Assembly (NCBI GenBank): GCA_045578845.1
Contig: JAZNLA010000053.1
Location: forward strand, 12,786 to 76,785
Direction of reading: 5' to 3'
DNA from: UMGS172 sp045578845
Lineage (GTDB): Bacteria; Bacillota; Clostridia; Oscillospirales; Acutalibacteraceae
DNA: 64,000 nucleotides
In this document: in pieces, positions 52,491 to 61,593 of the stretch
Layout of the letters: each line of letters starts with the position of its first letter
How positions within the stretch are numbered: the stretch's first letter is position 1
Program-made: the position numbers and the translations under genes
Notes under the pieces: model-generated
Databases searched by the model: none
Seen by the model: the letters and a program-made list of their open reading frames with translations, nothing else
Told to the model about the DNA's origin: nothing

Positions 52491-53764
52491 TTGGCTCTCA
52501 CTATTACGCTGATGCCGTCGGGGATAGCCGTTACGGTGCCCTTAATCCCTAAAATTTCATCGGCAATTTTCATGGCTTCCTCTATGGAATGTGCGGGTAT
52601 CATATGGAAATCCCTTATCATTTGGTCATCGGCTTCGGATATGTAAATAACCTTGTGTTTTAATAAAATTCGCACCAAAACCTGTGCCTGCCACTGGTCT
52701 GGGATTGTATCGTTAGGCTTTGTTTCTTTAAACTTTTTATCCAATAAGACGTCAGACGGTTGATTTTTAAATGTATCGTAAAGCGACTGTCCGCCATGTC
52801 CGTCGATAGAAGATGCAAGCATAATAACCACGCCGTTTTCTTTGACTGTAGCCTCGGCGGCGGTCATTCCTTTCGGGGATTGATAAATATTTTGGTCAAG
52901 CGGATAACCGCCATTGGTAGAAATGGCGATATCGGCAGGTATAGCGTCAACCCTTGCGTATTTATTTATAAATTCAACACCCGCTTGGTGTGCCAAATCG
53001 CAGTCACCTGCAACGGCGTAAATCACCTGCTTATCCGCACCCAAAACAACATTGACTATAAACTGTAAATTTGCCGTTTTGGCGGCAAAAAGCATATCTT
53101 TATGTATGGGATTGCCTTCTAGAATACCTGTGCGGGCATTTTCGTGACCCACAAAATCGGAGCAGTGGTTTGCCAAAACGGTAGTTCTTGAGGCAATGCC
53201 CGGCAATACACTTTTTCTGCCGCCCGAAAATCCCGCAAAAAAGTGCGGCTCAATAAAGCCTTCAGCACAAAGCAGGTCAGCCTTTGCGGCAATTTTATTT
53301 ATAATAAGTTCACCGCCGCCGGGTAATGTACCCAAGGACACAAAATTCTCATCGTCAAGGCAGTCGTGCACTACGATTTTTTCGTTTTCGACAATTTTTT
53401 CGCCAAACTTTGCAACCAATTCGTCTTTAGTTGTACCTCTGTGGCAACCCGTTGCAATCAATATAGTAATATCGGCTTTAGGCGAGCCTTTGCGAATTTC
53501 CTCTAACATAAAGGGGATTATAACCTTGCTTGGCACAGGTCTTGTGTGGTCGGAGGCTATAATTACAACATTTTTCTTGCCCCTTGCCATTTCGGAAAGT
53601 TTAGGCGAGCCTATAGGGTTGCATAAAGCCTCTTTGACTAAATTTTCTTCGGTATCCAAAGGTGTGTATTCGTGCAAATGGCTTTGCAAAACGCCCACCA
53701 AACGGCCGTCTTCAAAACTGCCCTTCATTTTACCTTTGCCGTAACAAAACATTACTTCTTTCAT
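52487..53764 (-). CDS. larA: LarA-like nickel-pincer-dependent racemase/epimerase
   Basis: 425-residue lactate racemase homologue. All catalytic and cofactor residues are in place: SDHTRPVP, His in ATGCHRGTT (LarA H108), His in EPHFFAGFSGG (H174), the pincer-bound Lys in GGRKSVLPG (K184) and His in LANHCSDF (H200), with the same spacings as in LarA. Cofactor genes larB, larC and larE are not nearby. The substrate may be lactate or another 2-hydroxy acid, since the family is broader than lactate. It lies between uvrB and the S component. Confidence 0.88.
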   Translation of the reverse strand: MKEVMFCYGKGKMKGSFEDGRLVGVLQSHLHEYTPLDTEENLVKEALCNPIGSPKLSEMARGKKNVVIIASDHTRPVPSKVIIPFMLEEIRKGSPKADITILIATGCHRGTTKDELVAKFGEKIVENEKIVVHDCLDDENFVSLGTLPGGGELIINKIAAKADLLCAEGFIEPHFFAGFSGGRKSVLPGIASRTTVLANHCSDFVGHENARTGILEGNPIHKDMLFAAKTANLQFIVNVVLGADKQVIYAVAGDCDLAHQAGVEFINKYARVDAIPADIAISTNGGYPLDQNIYQSPKGMTAAEATVKENGVVIMLASSIDGHGGQSLYDTFKNQPSDVLLDKKFKETKPNDTIPDQWQAQVLVRILLKHKVIYISEADDQMIRDFHMIPAHSIEEAMKIADEILGIKGTVTAIPDGISVIVRAK

Positions 53765-53783
53765 TATAAATCTACCTCTTAAT

Positions 53784-55739
53784 TTATTTTCCCGATTGCA
53801 ATTTTGCTATTTTATCGCGAAGTAAAGCGGCATACTCAAAATCAAGCAGTTTTGCCGCCTGATGCATTTCGACGGTGAGTTTTTTTATCATTGCCGCCCT
53901 TTGTTCGCGTGACATCTGCTTTGCGGGTTTATCTTCCGATTTGGGTGTGATTTCAATTACATCGCGGACATCTTTAACTATAGTTTTAGGGACTATGCCA
54001 TGCTCTTTATTATACGCCGACTGTATAGTGCGACGGCGTTCGGTTTCGGTTATTGCACGTTCCATAGACGGAGTGACACAGTCGGCATACATAATAACCT
54101 TGCCTTCGGCATTTCTGGCGGCTCTGCCCACTGTTTGAATGAGCGAGGTTTCCGACCGCAAAAACCCTTCTTTGTCGGCATCTAAAATCGCCACTAATGA
54201 TACTTCGGGTATATCAAGTCCCTCTCTTAAAAGGTTTATACCTATAAGCACGTCAAATTCGCCCAACCGCAGTTCCCTTATGAGTTTCATTCTCTCAATG
54301 GTTTCGACATCGTAGTGCATATATTTTACTTTTATGCCGAGCGAAAACAGATAGTCGGTTAAATCTTCTGCCATTTTCTTGGTCAACGTGGTAATAAGCA
54401 CCCTTTGTCCCTTTTCGGTGCGAATGTTAATTTCGGACACAAGGTCGTCAATCTGCCCGTCGGTGGGTTTAACTATAATTTCGGGGTCCAAAAGACCTGT
54501 CGGTCTTATGACCTGCTCGGCAATTTTCGCCGCGTGGTTTTTCTCAAACTCTCCCGGTGTTGCCGAAACATAAACGGCTTGATTTAAGTGTGAATAAAAT
54601 TCGTCGAATTCGAGCGGTCGGTTATCATATGCCGACGGCAGACGGAAACCGAAATCAATAAGGTTTGTCTTACGCTGACGGTCGCCGCCGTGCATACCTC
54701 TAACCTGCGGCAAGGTCACATGCGACTCGTCGACAAACAGTAAAAAATCGTCAGGGAAATAGTCAAGCAGTGTAAAGGGTGTACTGCCTTCGGGTCTGCG
54801 GGACAGCACTCTCGAATAGTTTTCAACACCTTTGCAGGTGCCGATTTCACGCAGCATTTCCACGTCATATTCGGTACGCTGACGGATACGCTGAGCCTCA
54901 ATAAGTTGGTTGTTTTCGGTAAAGAACTTTACCCTTGCTTCCATTTCGTTTAATATGTCACAAAGTGCCGCTTCCTTTTCTTCTTCCGGCACAATGTAGT
55001 GGGACGCAGGGTAAATTCCTATATGCCCCAAAACGGCTTTTATTTCCCCTGTCAGCGGATTAATTTCACAAATCCGCTCGATTTCGTCGTCAAAAAATTC
55101 CACCCTTATAGCGGTTTCACCCGAATAAGCAGGGAAAATTTCCACCACATCACCGCGTACTCTGAACTTGTTGCGGGTGAAGTTTATATCGTTTCGCTCG
55201 TACTGTAGGTCAACAAGTTTTCTTATGAGTTGGTCGCGTTCTTTTACCATGCCCGGTCTCAGCGAAATAACCATGTTGCGGTAGTCAATAGGGTTGCCGA
55301 GCGAATAAATGCAGGAAACGCTGGCTACGATTATGACGTCCTGTCTTTCTGACAGTGAGCAGGTCGCACTGTGCCTTAGTTTGTCGATTTCGTCATTTAT
55401 AGCCGAGTCTTTTTCAATATACGTATCGGTGCCGGGAATATAAGCTTCGGGTTGGTAATAGTCGTAGTAGGAAACAAAATACTCAACTGCATTTTCGGGG
55501 AAAAATTCGCGAAATTCCGAACATAGTTGTGCGGCGAGGGTTTTGTTGTGAGCGAGAACTAAAGTAGGTTTATTAACATTCGCTATAATATTAGCCATGG
55601 TAAAGGTTTTACCACTACCCGTAACACCTAATAAGACCTGCTCTTTATTGCCGTTTAAGATGCTTTCGGTTAAGGCTTCTATAGCCTCAGGCTGGTCGCC
55701 CGTCGGTTTATAGTTTGAATGTAAAATAAACTTGTCCAC
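53784..55739 (-). CDS. uvrB: Excinuclease ABC subunit B
   Basis: UvrB helicase-like damage verifier, 651 residues. Motifs are GVTGSGKTFTMAN, the beta-hairpin YYDYYQPEAYIP, DESHVTLPQVRGM, GINLLREGLDIPEV and QTVGRAARN, with a C-terminal UvrC-binding domain. The start is the GTG at 55739 (VDKFILHS), with GAGGTGA 6 nt upstream. It has its own promoter at 55826-55854. uvrA and uvrC are not in the window. Confidence 0.96.
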   Translation of the reverse strand: MDKFILHSNYKPTGDQPEAIEALTESILNGNKEQVLLGVTGSGKTFTMANIIANVNKPTLVLAHNKTLAAQLCSEFREFFPENAVEYFVSYYDYYQPEAYIPGTDTYIEKDSAINDEIDKLRHSATCSLSERQDVIIVASVSCIYSLGNPIDYRNMVISLRPGMVKERDQLIRKLVDLQYERNDINFTRNKFRVRGDVVEIFPAYSGETAIRVEFFDDEIERICEINPLTGEIKAVLGHIGIYPASHYIVPEEEKEAALCDILNEMEARVKFFTENNQLIEAQRIRQRTEYDVEMLREIGTCKGVENYSRVLSRRPEGSTPFTLLDYFPDDFLLFVDESHVTLPQVRGMHGGDRQRKTNLIDFGFRLPSAYDNRPLEFDEFYSHLNQAVYVSATPGEFEKNHAAKIAEQVIRPTGLLDPEIIVKPTDGQIDDLVSEINIRTEKGQRVLITTLTKKMAEDLTDYLFSLGIKVKYMHYDVETIERMKLIRELRLGEFDVLIGINLLREGLDIPEVSLVAILDADKEGFLRSETSLIQTVGRAARNAEGKVIMYADCVTPSMERAITETERRRTIQSAYNKEHGIVPKTIVKDVRDVIEITPKSEDKPAKQMSREQRAAMIKKLTVEMHQAAKLLDFEYAALLRDKIAKLQSGK

Positions 55740-55825
55740 TTTTCTCACCTCTTTTTCTATTCTACCCGATATTCGTTGCAATATATTATCGTCGAATTTC
55801 TATAGAATTTCGATTTGCGATAATT

Positions 55826-55854
55826 ATTATACAATAAAACTTTTAATATGTAAA
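55826..55854 (-). promoter_or_regulatory. Promoter of uvrB
   Basis: Minus strand -35 TTTACA and -10 TATAAT with a 17 bp spacer. The DNA around 55793-55822 holds the partly symmetric TCGAATTT/AAATTTCGA and GAATTTCGATTTGCG, not a clear LexA box. Confidence 0.72.
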
Positions 55855-55856
55855 CA

Positions 55857-55884
55857 AAAAGAGTGCTTTTAAAAGCACTCTTGA
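55857..55884 (-). terminator. Terminator of the GDSL hydrolase gene
   Basis: AAGAGTGC / GCACTCTT stem with loop TTTTAAAA, then TTTTTG on the minus strand, just after the hydrolase stop. Confidence 0.8.
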
Positions 55885-55891
55885 AAACATC

Positions 55892-56512
55892 TTATTTAAG
55901 TTCCTCAATAATCGGGGCAATATAGTCGGTGTAAACACCGCCTATAAATTCTGCACCGAACGGTGTGGGGTGAACGCCATCGGCAGAATACTCCAGCGGG
56001 TCGTGACCGATAAACGCCGAATGAAGCAGTCCGTCAAGCGGGATATAAACATCTGCATACTCGCGGGCGAGTTTGCGGATAATCTCAATCTTAGGTGCTA
56101 AGTCCTCGCGGAAGAAAAGTTTGCCCTCTTTGGGGATTAAAAACGGCTCAATCATCATTATTTTGGCATTGGTGCGAGTTTTAATCGCATCAAGCACAGT
56201 GCGGTAACGCTCTTCAAACACTTCGTCGGGTATCCACGATTTATCGCTTGTGTGGTGCCAAACATCATTCACGCCGATTAAAATTGAAACAATATCGGGG
56301 TTAATGTCAATAAAATCGGTTTCCAAGCGTGCTACCAAATCCTTGGTTTGGTTGCCGCCGATACCTAAGTTTATAAATTCGAAATCAACATCGGGGAATT
56401 TTTCCGCAATGTTTGCTGCGGCATATTTAACGTAACCTAAACCCAAATCATGATAATCTTCTCTTTTTCTGTCAGTATCGGTAATACTGTCGCCTTGGAA
56501 TAAAATTTTCAT
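55892..56512 (-). CDS. SGNH/GDSL-type hydrolase
   Basis: 206-residue esterase of the SGNH fold. Block I is ILFQGDSITDTDR (catalytic Ser), then NLGIGGNQT (Gly, Asn), ILIGVNDVW and the C-terminal DGVHPT (catalytic Asp-His). Without a signal peptide it acts in the cytoplasm, on an acyl or acetyl ester of unknown identity. ATG at 56512 has AGGAG 8 nt upstream. It is 23 bp from the antiporter. Confidence 0.9.
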   Translation of the reverse strand: MKILFQGDSITDTDRKREDYHDLGLGYVKYAAANIAEKFPDVDFEFINLGIGGNQTKDLVARLETDFIDINPDIVSILIGVNDVWHHTSDKSWIPDEVFEERYRTVLDAIKTRTNAKIMMIEPFLIPKEGKLFFREDLAPKIEIIRKLAREYADVYIPLDGLLHSAFIGHDPLEYSADGVHPTPFGAEFIGGVYTDYIAPIIEELK

Positions 56513-56535
56513 AAGTACCACTCCTAAACTTAAAA

Positions 56536-57849
56536 TTATTTCTTTCTTAAATGTTCCTTACGGCTTTTTTCAGCCAACAAAGCCCTTGCATTTTCTCTCG
56601 CACTGACCTTGCCATCGGGCGTAATTTCGCCTGCCTTTTGCAAGGAAATTTTAGTGAGCAACGGTCCTACGATTTCATAAATCAAAACAGCGAAAAGTGT
56701 TATATTTGCAACAATCATACCGTCGGCACCAAGTCCCGCTTCCGCCTTAATCGCCATGCCGAGCGAAACGCCTGCCTGCGGCAACAGTGTTATGCCGAGG
56801 TATTTTACTATATTGCTATCGCATTTTGTCGCTTTGGCACTAAGATACGAACCAAAATACTTGCCGCTCGAACGGGTTAATATATAAACAATACCTATAA
56901 GCACAATACCGATATCGGTAAATACCGACAGTTCAAGTTCCGCACCGCTGATAACAAAGAAAAGCACAAAAAGCGGTGCAGTCCAACGGTCAACCCTTTC
57001 CATAAGTTCCTCGGAAAAGTCACAGATGTTGCAGAATATTGTACCCAACATCATACATGTGAGCAATGACGAAAAAGCAATGTGTACACCAAAAATTTCA
57101 AACTTTAACATCGAAAGTCCAACCGTTAATAATACAAACGCTACCGAAACCGAAAGACGTTTTGAACGGGAATGGAAGAACTTTTCAAAAAGGTTAAATA
57201 AAAAGCCCATAACTGCACCAAGCAAAAGTGACAATACCACCTCTAAAAGCGGCTCAACAACTATGGAAATCATGTCAACACTGCCCAAAATAAGTGCCTT
57301 TGCGATACCGAACGAAACGGCGAACAACACAAGTCCCACAGCGTCATCAAGAGCAACTATGGGCAGCAAAATATCGGTCAAAGGGCCTTTGGCTTTATAC
57401 TGCTTTACAACCATGAGCGTAGCCGCAGGTGCGGTGGCTGAGGCAATGGCACCCAAGGTTATGGCGGCAGGAAGCGACAGTTTGTCTTCCATCGCAAAAT
57501 GAACACCTATCAAAGCGGCATCTACAACCAAGGTTGCTATGACCGCCTGCACAATGCCAATAACGGTTGCCTGTTTGCCGGTCTTTTTCAGTTGCGAAAG
57601 GCGGAACTCGTTACCTATTGAAAAAGCGATAAAACCAAGTGCCGCATCTGAAAGTATAGAATAGTACTTAACATCGGCCATAGAATTAAAGCCCAGCCCT
57701 TTAATGCCTAAGGCACCGAGCAGGTAAGGACCAACTAAAATACCGGCAACAAGATATGCCGTAACAGCAGGAAGTTTTATAAATTTAGCCAGTCGTGACA
57801 ACGCAAGACCTGCCAAAATTGAAATCGACAATGCTACAAAAATTTGCAT
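56536..57849 (-). CDS. Cation:proton antiporter (CPA2 family)
   Basis: 437-residue membrane antiporter with about 12 helices. The first helices carry LPAVTAYLVAGILVGPYLLG; a mid-chain VALDDAVGLVLFAVSFG holds the two conserved acidic residues of the ion pathway (DD). A basic C-terminal tail of about 45 residues follows. It exchanges Na+ or K+ for H+. It is the first gene after palindrome array 2. Confidence 0.9.
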   Translation of the reverse strand: MQIFVALSISILAGLALSRLAKFIKLPAVTAYLVAGILVGPYLLGALGIKGLGFNSMADVKYYSILSDAALGFIAFSIGNEFRLSQLKKTGKQATVIGIVQAVIATLVVDAALIGVHFAMEDKLSLPAAITLGAIASATAPAATLMVVKQYKAKGPLTDILLPIVALDDAVGLVLFAVSFGIAKALILGSVDMISIVVEPLLEVVLSLLLGAVMGFLFNLFEKFFHSRSKRLSVSVAFVLLTVGLSMLKFEIFGVHIAFSSLLTCMMLGTIFCNICDFSEELMERVDRWTAPLFVLFFVISGAELELSVFTDIGIVLIGIVYILTRSSGKYFGSYLSAKATKCDSNIVKYLGITLLPQAGVSLGMAIKAEAGLGADGMIVANITLFAVLIYEIVGPLLTKISLQKAGEITPDGKVSARENARALLAEKSRKEHLRKK

Positions 57850-57984
57850 AAAAAACCCTCTTCTGCAAGAAATTCCAAACGAATTCCTTTATATCACCAA
57901 CATATTATACTACTCTGAATAAATTTGTCAACCGCAATTTTATTATCCGCTGCAATAAAGCAAAATAAGTGAATTCGAGCTACT

Positions 57985-58330
57985 CACGGTGAAATCTGCT
58001 TCGCAGGTGAAATTAAATCCGTCATCTAAGCCCGACTTTAGTCGGATTGCACCACAAAGTGATTTCACCCACCGAAGGTGGATTTATCCCGTCGAAGACG
58101 GATTTAGTTAAAAAACCTCTCTGTATAAGCCGAGTGTCCTTAAGGACACTCGGCAGTTTTATTCGCCTTGCGGCGGGTTGTATTGCTTCGCAGTTTTATT
58201 ATGCTTCGCATAGTTTTATTGCCCTACGGGCAGCTTTGAAGGCGAATAAAATAAAACTGAAGTCGAAAGACTTCAATAAAACTTTCGGCTTGCCGAAAAT
58301 AACACTCCGTACGAAGTACGAAATAAAACT
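57985..58330. repeat. Palindrome array 2 (ATAAAACT spacers)
   Basis: A gene-free block of about 345 bp between the antiporter and pnuC. Distinct small palindromes follow each other, with 3-4 base loops: CTGCTTCGCAG, CCACCGAAGGTGG, CCGTCGAAGACGG, GCCCTACGGGC, GAAGTCGAAAGACTTC, TTTCGGCTTGCCGAAA, CGTACGAAGTACG. The second half has the repeated spacer ATAAAACT or AGTTTTATT; the first half has GTGAAAT/ATTTCAC. A frame of about 110 codons across it is a by-product and not a gene. Confidence 0.6.
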
Positions 58331-58486
58331 AAAATTGTCTTATATCATAACAAGCAGGGAACTTGTACGACAACTTCCTGAAAAATAGGATAATCCTAAA
58401 ACCTTACAAACAAAAATCCCCAAGCGAAATTTTGCTTGGGGATTTACTGTCCTTTAGAATGTTTCCCTTACACAGAGAGGTTTTTT
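58110..58486. repeat. Inverted repeat pair, possible small mobile element
   Basis: Two 20-base arms in opposite orientation, AAAAAACCTCTCTGTATAAG at 58110-58129 and its inverted copy, differing at one base, at 58467-58486. They enclose about 340 bp that hold the second half of array 2 and the pnuC terminator. The arms could be the terminal inverted repeats of a miniature element. No target-site duplication is clear. Confidence 0.45.
58414..58445 (-). terminator. Terminator of pnuC
   Basis: AAATCCCCAAGC / GCTTGGGGATTT stem with an 8-base loop and T-run on the minus strand, about 120 bp after the pnuC stop and after the conserved tail. Confidence 0.8.
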
Positions 58487-58488
58487 CT

Positions 58489-58525
58489 GGGTTTACTTCT
58501 CGAAAAAAACTGACATAAAAACGGT
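58489..58525 (-). repeat. Conserved 3' tail motif, copy A (after pnuC)
   Basis: Block containing GGTTTACTTCTCG then AAAAAAACTGACATAAAAAC (plus-strand reading), about 40 nt after the pnuC stop. Two further copies follow two unrelated genes at 61.9 and 63.5 kb. Confidence 0.65.
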
Positions 58526-58564
58526 GATTTTTCTTTGATATTTAAGCGATAAATTAGAATTTGA

Positions 58565-59263
58565 TTATATTCCTTTTGCTTGACGAATTTGCATTTTCTT
58601 CCAACTAATATATCCGTAAATATCATTGACAAAAAAAGCAATAAAACACACCACAACAGACAAATAAGATATATTCTCAATGGTTGCCATAACCCAAAGA
58701 ACAATCAAAACAATATCATTAGCGGCATAACCCAAAGCAAAATATGGGCTTCTCCTAAAGGTTAAATATACCGCTAAAAAACTTGTGGTTACGGATATTG
58801 TGCTCGGTATCATATTTGCGGTGTTAAAGGCATCGAGTATGAAATAGAATATAGCCGTTATAATAATTGTCAATACAAACATAAATACAGTTTCTTTTTT
58901 GCTTATTGTATTAACCGCCACTTCGGATTTCTTGCCCTTATATGGATTTCTCAACCAAGCAAGGAGTGCAAATAATGCCATTGGTGCAGTCATACCCATA
59001 TAGGTTATCATTTCGCCATAATAGGCAAAAGAATATGATATAACCGTATATAACAGACTAAAAACAATCATAAGGAATTGTCCGAATGGATTTCCTTTTG
59101 CATTGAAAATAAGGGAAGTTGCTCCTATTATAGAGGCAATCAAAGTTAAATAATTGTTTCTGTCAAATATAACAAAAGATAACACAATGAACAATACTGA
59201 CAATCCCCATAGACAGTATTCGCCTTTGGTAAAATAATTGATTTTTGAAAATGTTTCATTCAT
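58565..59263 (-). CDS. pnuC: Nicotinamide riboside transporter PnuC family
   Basis: 232-residue membrane protein with about seven helices. NIYGYxxW-type sequences (VNDIYGYISWKKM) near the C-terminus are characteristic of PnuC, which imports nicotinamide riboside by facilitated diffusion. The leader carries a hairpin that could switch transcription. RBS GGAGGT precedes the ATG. Confidence 0.88.
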   Translation of the reverse strand: MNETFSKINYFTKGEYCLWGLSVLFIVLSFVIFDRNNYLTLIASIIGATSLIFNAKGNPFGQFLMIVFSLLYTVISYSFAYYGEMITYMGMTAPMALFALLAWLRNPYKGKKSEVAVNTISKKETVFMFVLTIIITAIFYFILDAFNTANMIPSTISVTTSFLAVYLTFRRSPYFALGYAANDIVLIVLWVMATIENISYLSVVVCFIAFFVNDIYGYISWKKMQIRQAKGI

Positions 59264-59281
59264 TAAGTACCTCCAAAAAAA

Positions 59282-59335
59282 TAAGCGTTTGCAAGCACAT
59301 CTTCTAAGACCTAACGATGTGCTAACAAACGCTTA
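59282..59335 (-). promoter_or_regulatory. Attenuator-like hairpin in the pnuC leader
   Basis: Long stem on the minus strand, TAAGCGTTTG with CAAACGCTTA closing an inner AGCACATC/GATGTGCT stem, then a run of seven T and the pnuC RBS. A competing short hairpin AACGC-TAA-GCGTT just upstream would use the same GCGTT and could act as an antiterminator. The layout suggests regulated attenuation. The sequence is not one I can match to a known NAD-type riboswitch. Confidence 0.6.
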
Positions 59336-59363
59336 GCGTTCTCTACTCGGTAGCAGTTTAAAC

Positions 59364-59392
59364 ATTGTATCACAACTCAACGGAAAATACAA
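59364..59392 (-). promoter_or_regulatory. Proximal promoter of pnuC
   Basis: -35 TTGTAT and -10 TACAAT with a 17 bp spacer on the minus strand, just upstream of the attenuator hairpin. Confidence 0.6.
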
Positions 59393-59428
59393 TAGGTTTG
59401 AGAAAAATTCCGATTTATCTGTGAGTAA

Positions 59429-59457
59429 ATCTTATCATAATCCCTAAAACAAATCAA
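59429..59457 (-). promoter_or_regulatory. Distal promoter of pnuC (shared upstream block)
   Basis: -35 TTGATT and -10 TAAGAT, 17 bp apart. The surrounding bases (CCTTGATTTGTTTTAGGGAT) are nearly the same as at the promoter of the GLUG-repeat gene at 61594-61622. Confidence 0.6.
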
Positions 59458-59468
59458 GGCGAACTTTT

Positions 59469-61562
59469 TTAGTCAGCATCAGTCCAATCACCACCGGGGT
59501 CAAGTGCTTCCCAATCGTCGGCTTCAAAGCCGTCGTTACTATAACCATACGAACTGCCTCCGCCTACCAAAATGCTAAAGCCGATTATAATCGCAAGCCC
59601 TATTATAAATATCAATCCTAACACCAAAAACGTTTTTTCGTCTTTGCTCATTTCGTCAGCAGGGTCTTTTATCGGTTTTACGATTTTATCATTTAGTATT
59701 TCGCTTCCAATAACATCCATCTGCTTTAAAGCGGGATAATTGCCCGTTTCTATATTCCAAATACTATCATCTAATCCCAATGTATTTTTTGCAAAATCCG
59801 ACTTTTTTAACTTAGATTTGCTTATTTCATCAACAACTTTGCCTTCTTGTGAGTAACTCGGTGCATATCCGCAATTTTTTATATAATAATTATTTTCGCC
59901 GCTGCCCGCAATTTGACAATTTACCCAGTACATGCCACTTGGTTTCGTGATTTCTCCCGCAAATACACTGTTTGTTATAGTGGCATTCTCAACGCCGGCA
60001 TTATATGCCTGAAGTCCGCCCAAAACCGCAACTTCATAATATTCACTCTCAACTTTGCCAAATGTAAAACATTTATCAATAGTTAAAACGAGTCCATCAA
60101 TATCATTTTCATAATTATAAGCACACGCAAATCCGCCGATATAAATGGAGTTCCATAATCCCTTTTTAAAATCACTTTGATTTAATTTCACATCACCGAA
60201 ATTAACCGAATTCTCAATAACACAGTTAGTGCCATTAAATAACGCCGTCATTCCGCCTAAATATAATTTTGCTTCATTTCCTAATTCATTTATTGTGACC
60301 GTCACATTGCTGCTATTTTTAGTGGTTGCAATTTTAGTGTTATTTTCCATAACGCCCACAGCACCGCCGACAGCAATGTTGGTTTTATAATCGGTACTCA
60401 ATATAATTACATTCATATCTACCTCACTTGACGAATGCAGCGTAATACTGCTGTCTTTGAGTGCACCTATTATTCCGCCATAGTTTAAAACACTTGTTCC
60501 GTATATGTTTACATTCCCGCTCGAATCACATGCGACAATGTTTGTATAACCGCTGCCGCTTATTCCACCGAAACTGTTACTGCATTTTATATTTATGTTA
60601 ATATTGCTTGCCGAACAATTATAAATTACTGACTTTAACTTCTTGCTCCCGTTTTTTCCGCTTACTCCGCCGAAATAACGTGAAGACAACGCCGATGAAT
60701 TTATTCCAATAACATTACAATTGGTTATTTGACCTTCATTTTCTCCACAAATACCGCCAAAAGTGTCGCAAGCGGGTATTTCGGTATTGCTCGACAAGTC
60801 AATATCTTTAATATCACTGTTAATTAAAATTCCGTTGACTGCACAACCGTCAATTTTACCTTTTTTATTGTTAATTCCAGCCACACCGCCGAAAATATCA
60901 TTAACACCAAACTTGACATCGGCATTATTTATAATAATATTTTGAATAATATTTGAATTTTCACTTATAATCGGTGACGTTAATTTGGGATTGTTAAATA
61001 CAATATTGACAATTTCACCCTTATTATTGGCTATAAAAGGCTTATTGTCGGTTTGATAATTGTTTATCTCCCTTCCTTGACCGTCTAACACCCCATAAAA
61101 ACTGCCGATTTTAATATCTGAAATTTCCTCGGCTTCGATATCACAGTTGAGTTTAAAAGTGCCGTATTTATAGTTTTTTATGTACTTAAAATCTGCCGCA
61201 GTATTGACGGTTACCACACCAAGTCTATCTTCAAATGTCACAACCGAATATCCAAAAAATGTTAAAACAGAAACGGTAATAACCGCAGATAAAATAATAA
61301 ATAATACTTTTTTGCCCCTCATTTTTTTTAGCACTAAAATTTGCGAAATACCGATTAAAATAATTCCCAAAGCATAAATAATGAAACATAAATCGAAATT
61401 TATATCAATAATTTTACAAGGATTATTATAAAAATATAAAACAGGAACAAATGTCACTAAAGAAAAAAGTATAACTATAAACCTTTTAACTATTCCTCCA
61501 TAACTCTGCCAAAATGTTCTGCGTTCTTTAACTTTTAAAACACATTTTTCATTCGGTCTCAA
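59469..61562 (-). CDS. Membrane protein with GLUG-like repeats
   Basis: 697-residue protein. Three to four helices lie in the first 120 residues. A long extracytoplasmic beta-rich region follows, with many GLUG-like units (GGVAGINNKKGKIDGCAVNG, GGICGENEGQITNCNVIG, GGVSGKNGSKKL, GGISGSGYTNIVACDSSG), a repeat found in adhesins and surface proteins. A late helix (about 650-670) and a Gly/Asp/Trp-rich acidic tail close it. The start is TTG at 61562, with AAGGAG 8 nt upstream; the only ATG upstream in the leader meets a stop after three codons. Confidence 0.78.
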   Translation of the reverse strand: MRPNEKCVLKVKERRTFWQSYGGIVKRFIVILFSLVTFVPVLYFYNNPCKIIDINFDLCFIIYALGIILIGISQILVLKKMRGKKVLFIILSAVITVSVLTFFGYSVVTFEDRLGVVTVNTAADFKYIKNYKYGTFKLNCDIEAEEISDIKIGSFYGVLDGQGREINNYQTDNKPFIANNKGEIVNIVFNNPKLTSPIISENSNIIQNIIINNADVKFGVNDIFGGVAGINNKKGKIDGCAVNGILINSDIKDIDLSSNTEIPACDTFGGICGENEGQITNCNVIGINSSALSSRYFGGVSGKNGSKKLKSVIYNCSASNININIKCSNSFGGISGSGYTNIVACDSSGNVNIYGTSVLNYGGIIGALKDSSITLHSSSEVDMNVIILSTDYKTNIAVGGAVGVMENNTKIATTKNSSNVTVTINELGNEAKLYLGGMTALFNGTNCVIENSVNFGDVKLNQSDFKKGLWNSIYIGGFACAYNYENDIDGLVLTIDKCFTFGKVESEYYEVAVLGGLQAYNAGVENATITNSVFAGEITKPSGMYWVNCQIAGSGENNYYIKNCGYAPSYSQEGKVVDEISKSKLKKSDFAKNTLGLDDSIWNIETGNYPALKQMDVIGSEILNDKIVKPIKDPADEMSKDEKTFLVLGLIFIIGLAIIIGFSILVGGGSSYGYSNDGFEADDWEALDPGGDWTDAD

Positions 61563-61593
61563 TGTAACATCTCCTTAAAGTTATCTTGAATAT

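Noticed and set aside
58047..58388. A 113-codon plus-strand frame in array 2
   Set aside because: It runs through palindromes, has repetitive low-information sequence and no ribosome binding site; it is a by-product of the array.
58468..58704. 78-codon minus frame
   Set aside because: It overlaps the pnuC 3' end in another frame; pnuC has the RBS, promoter and family match.
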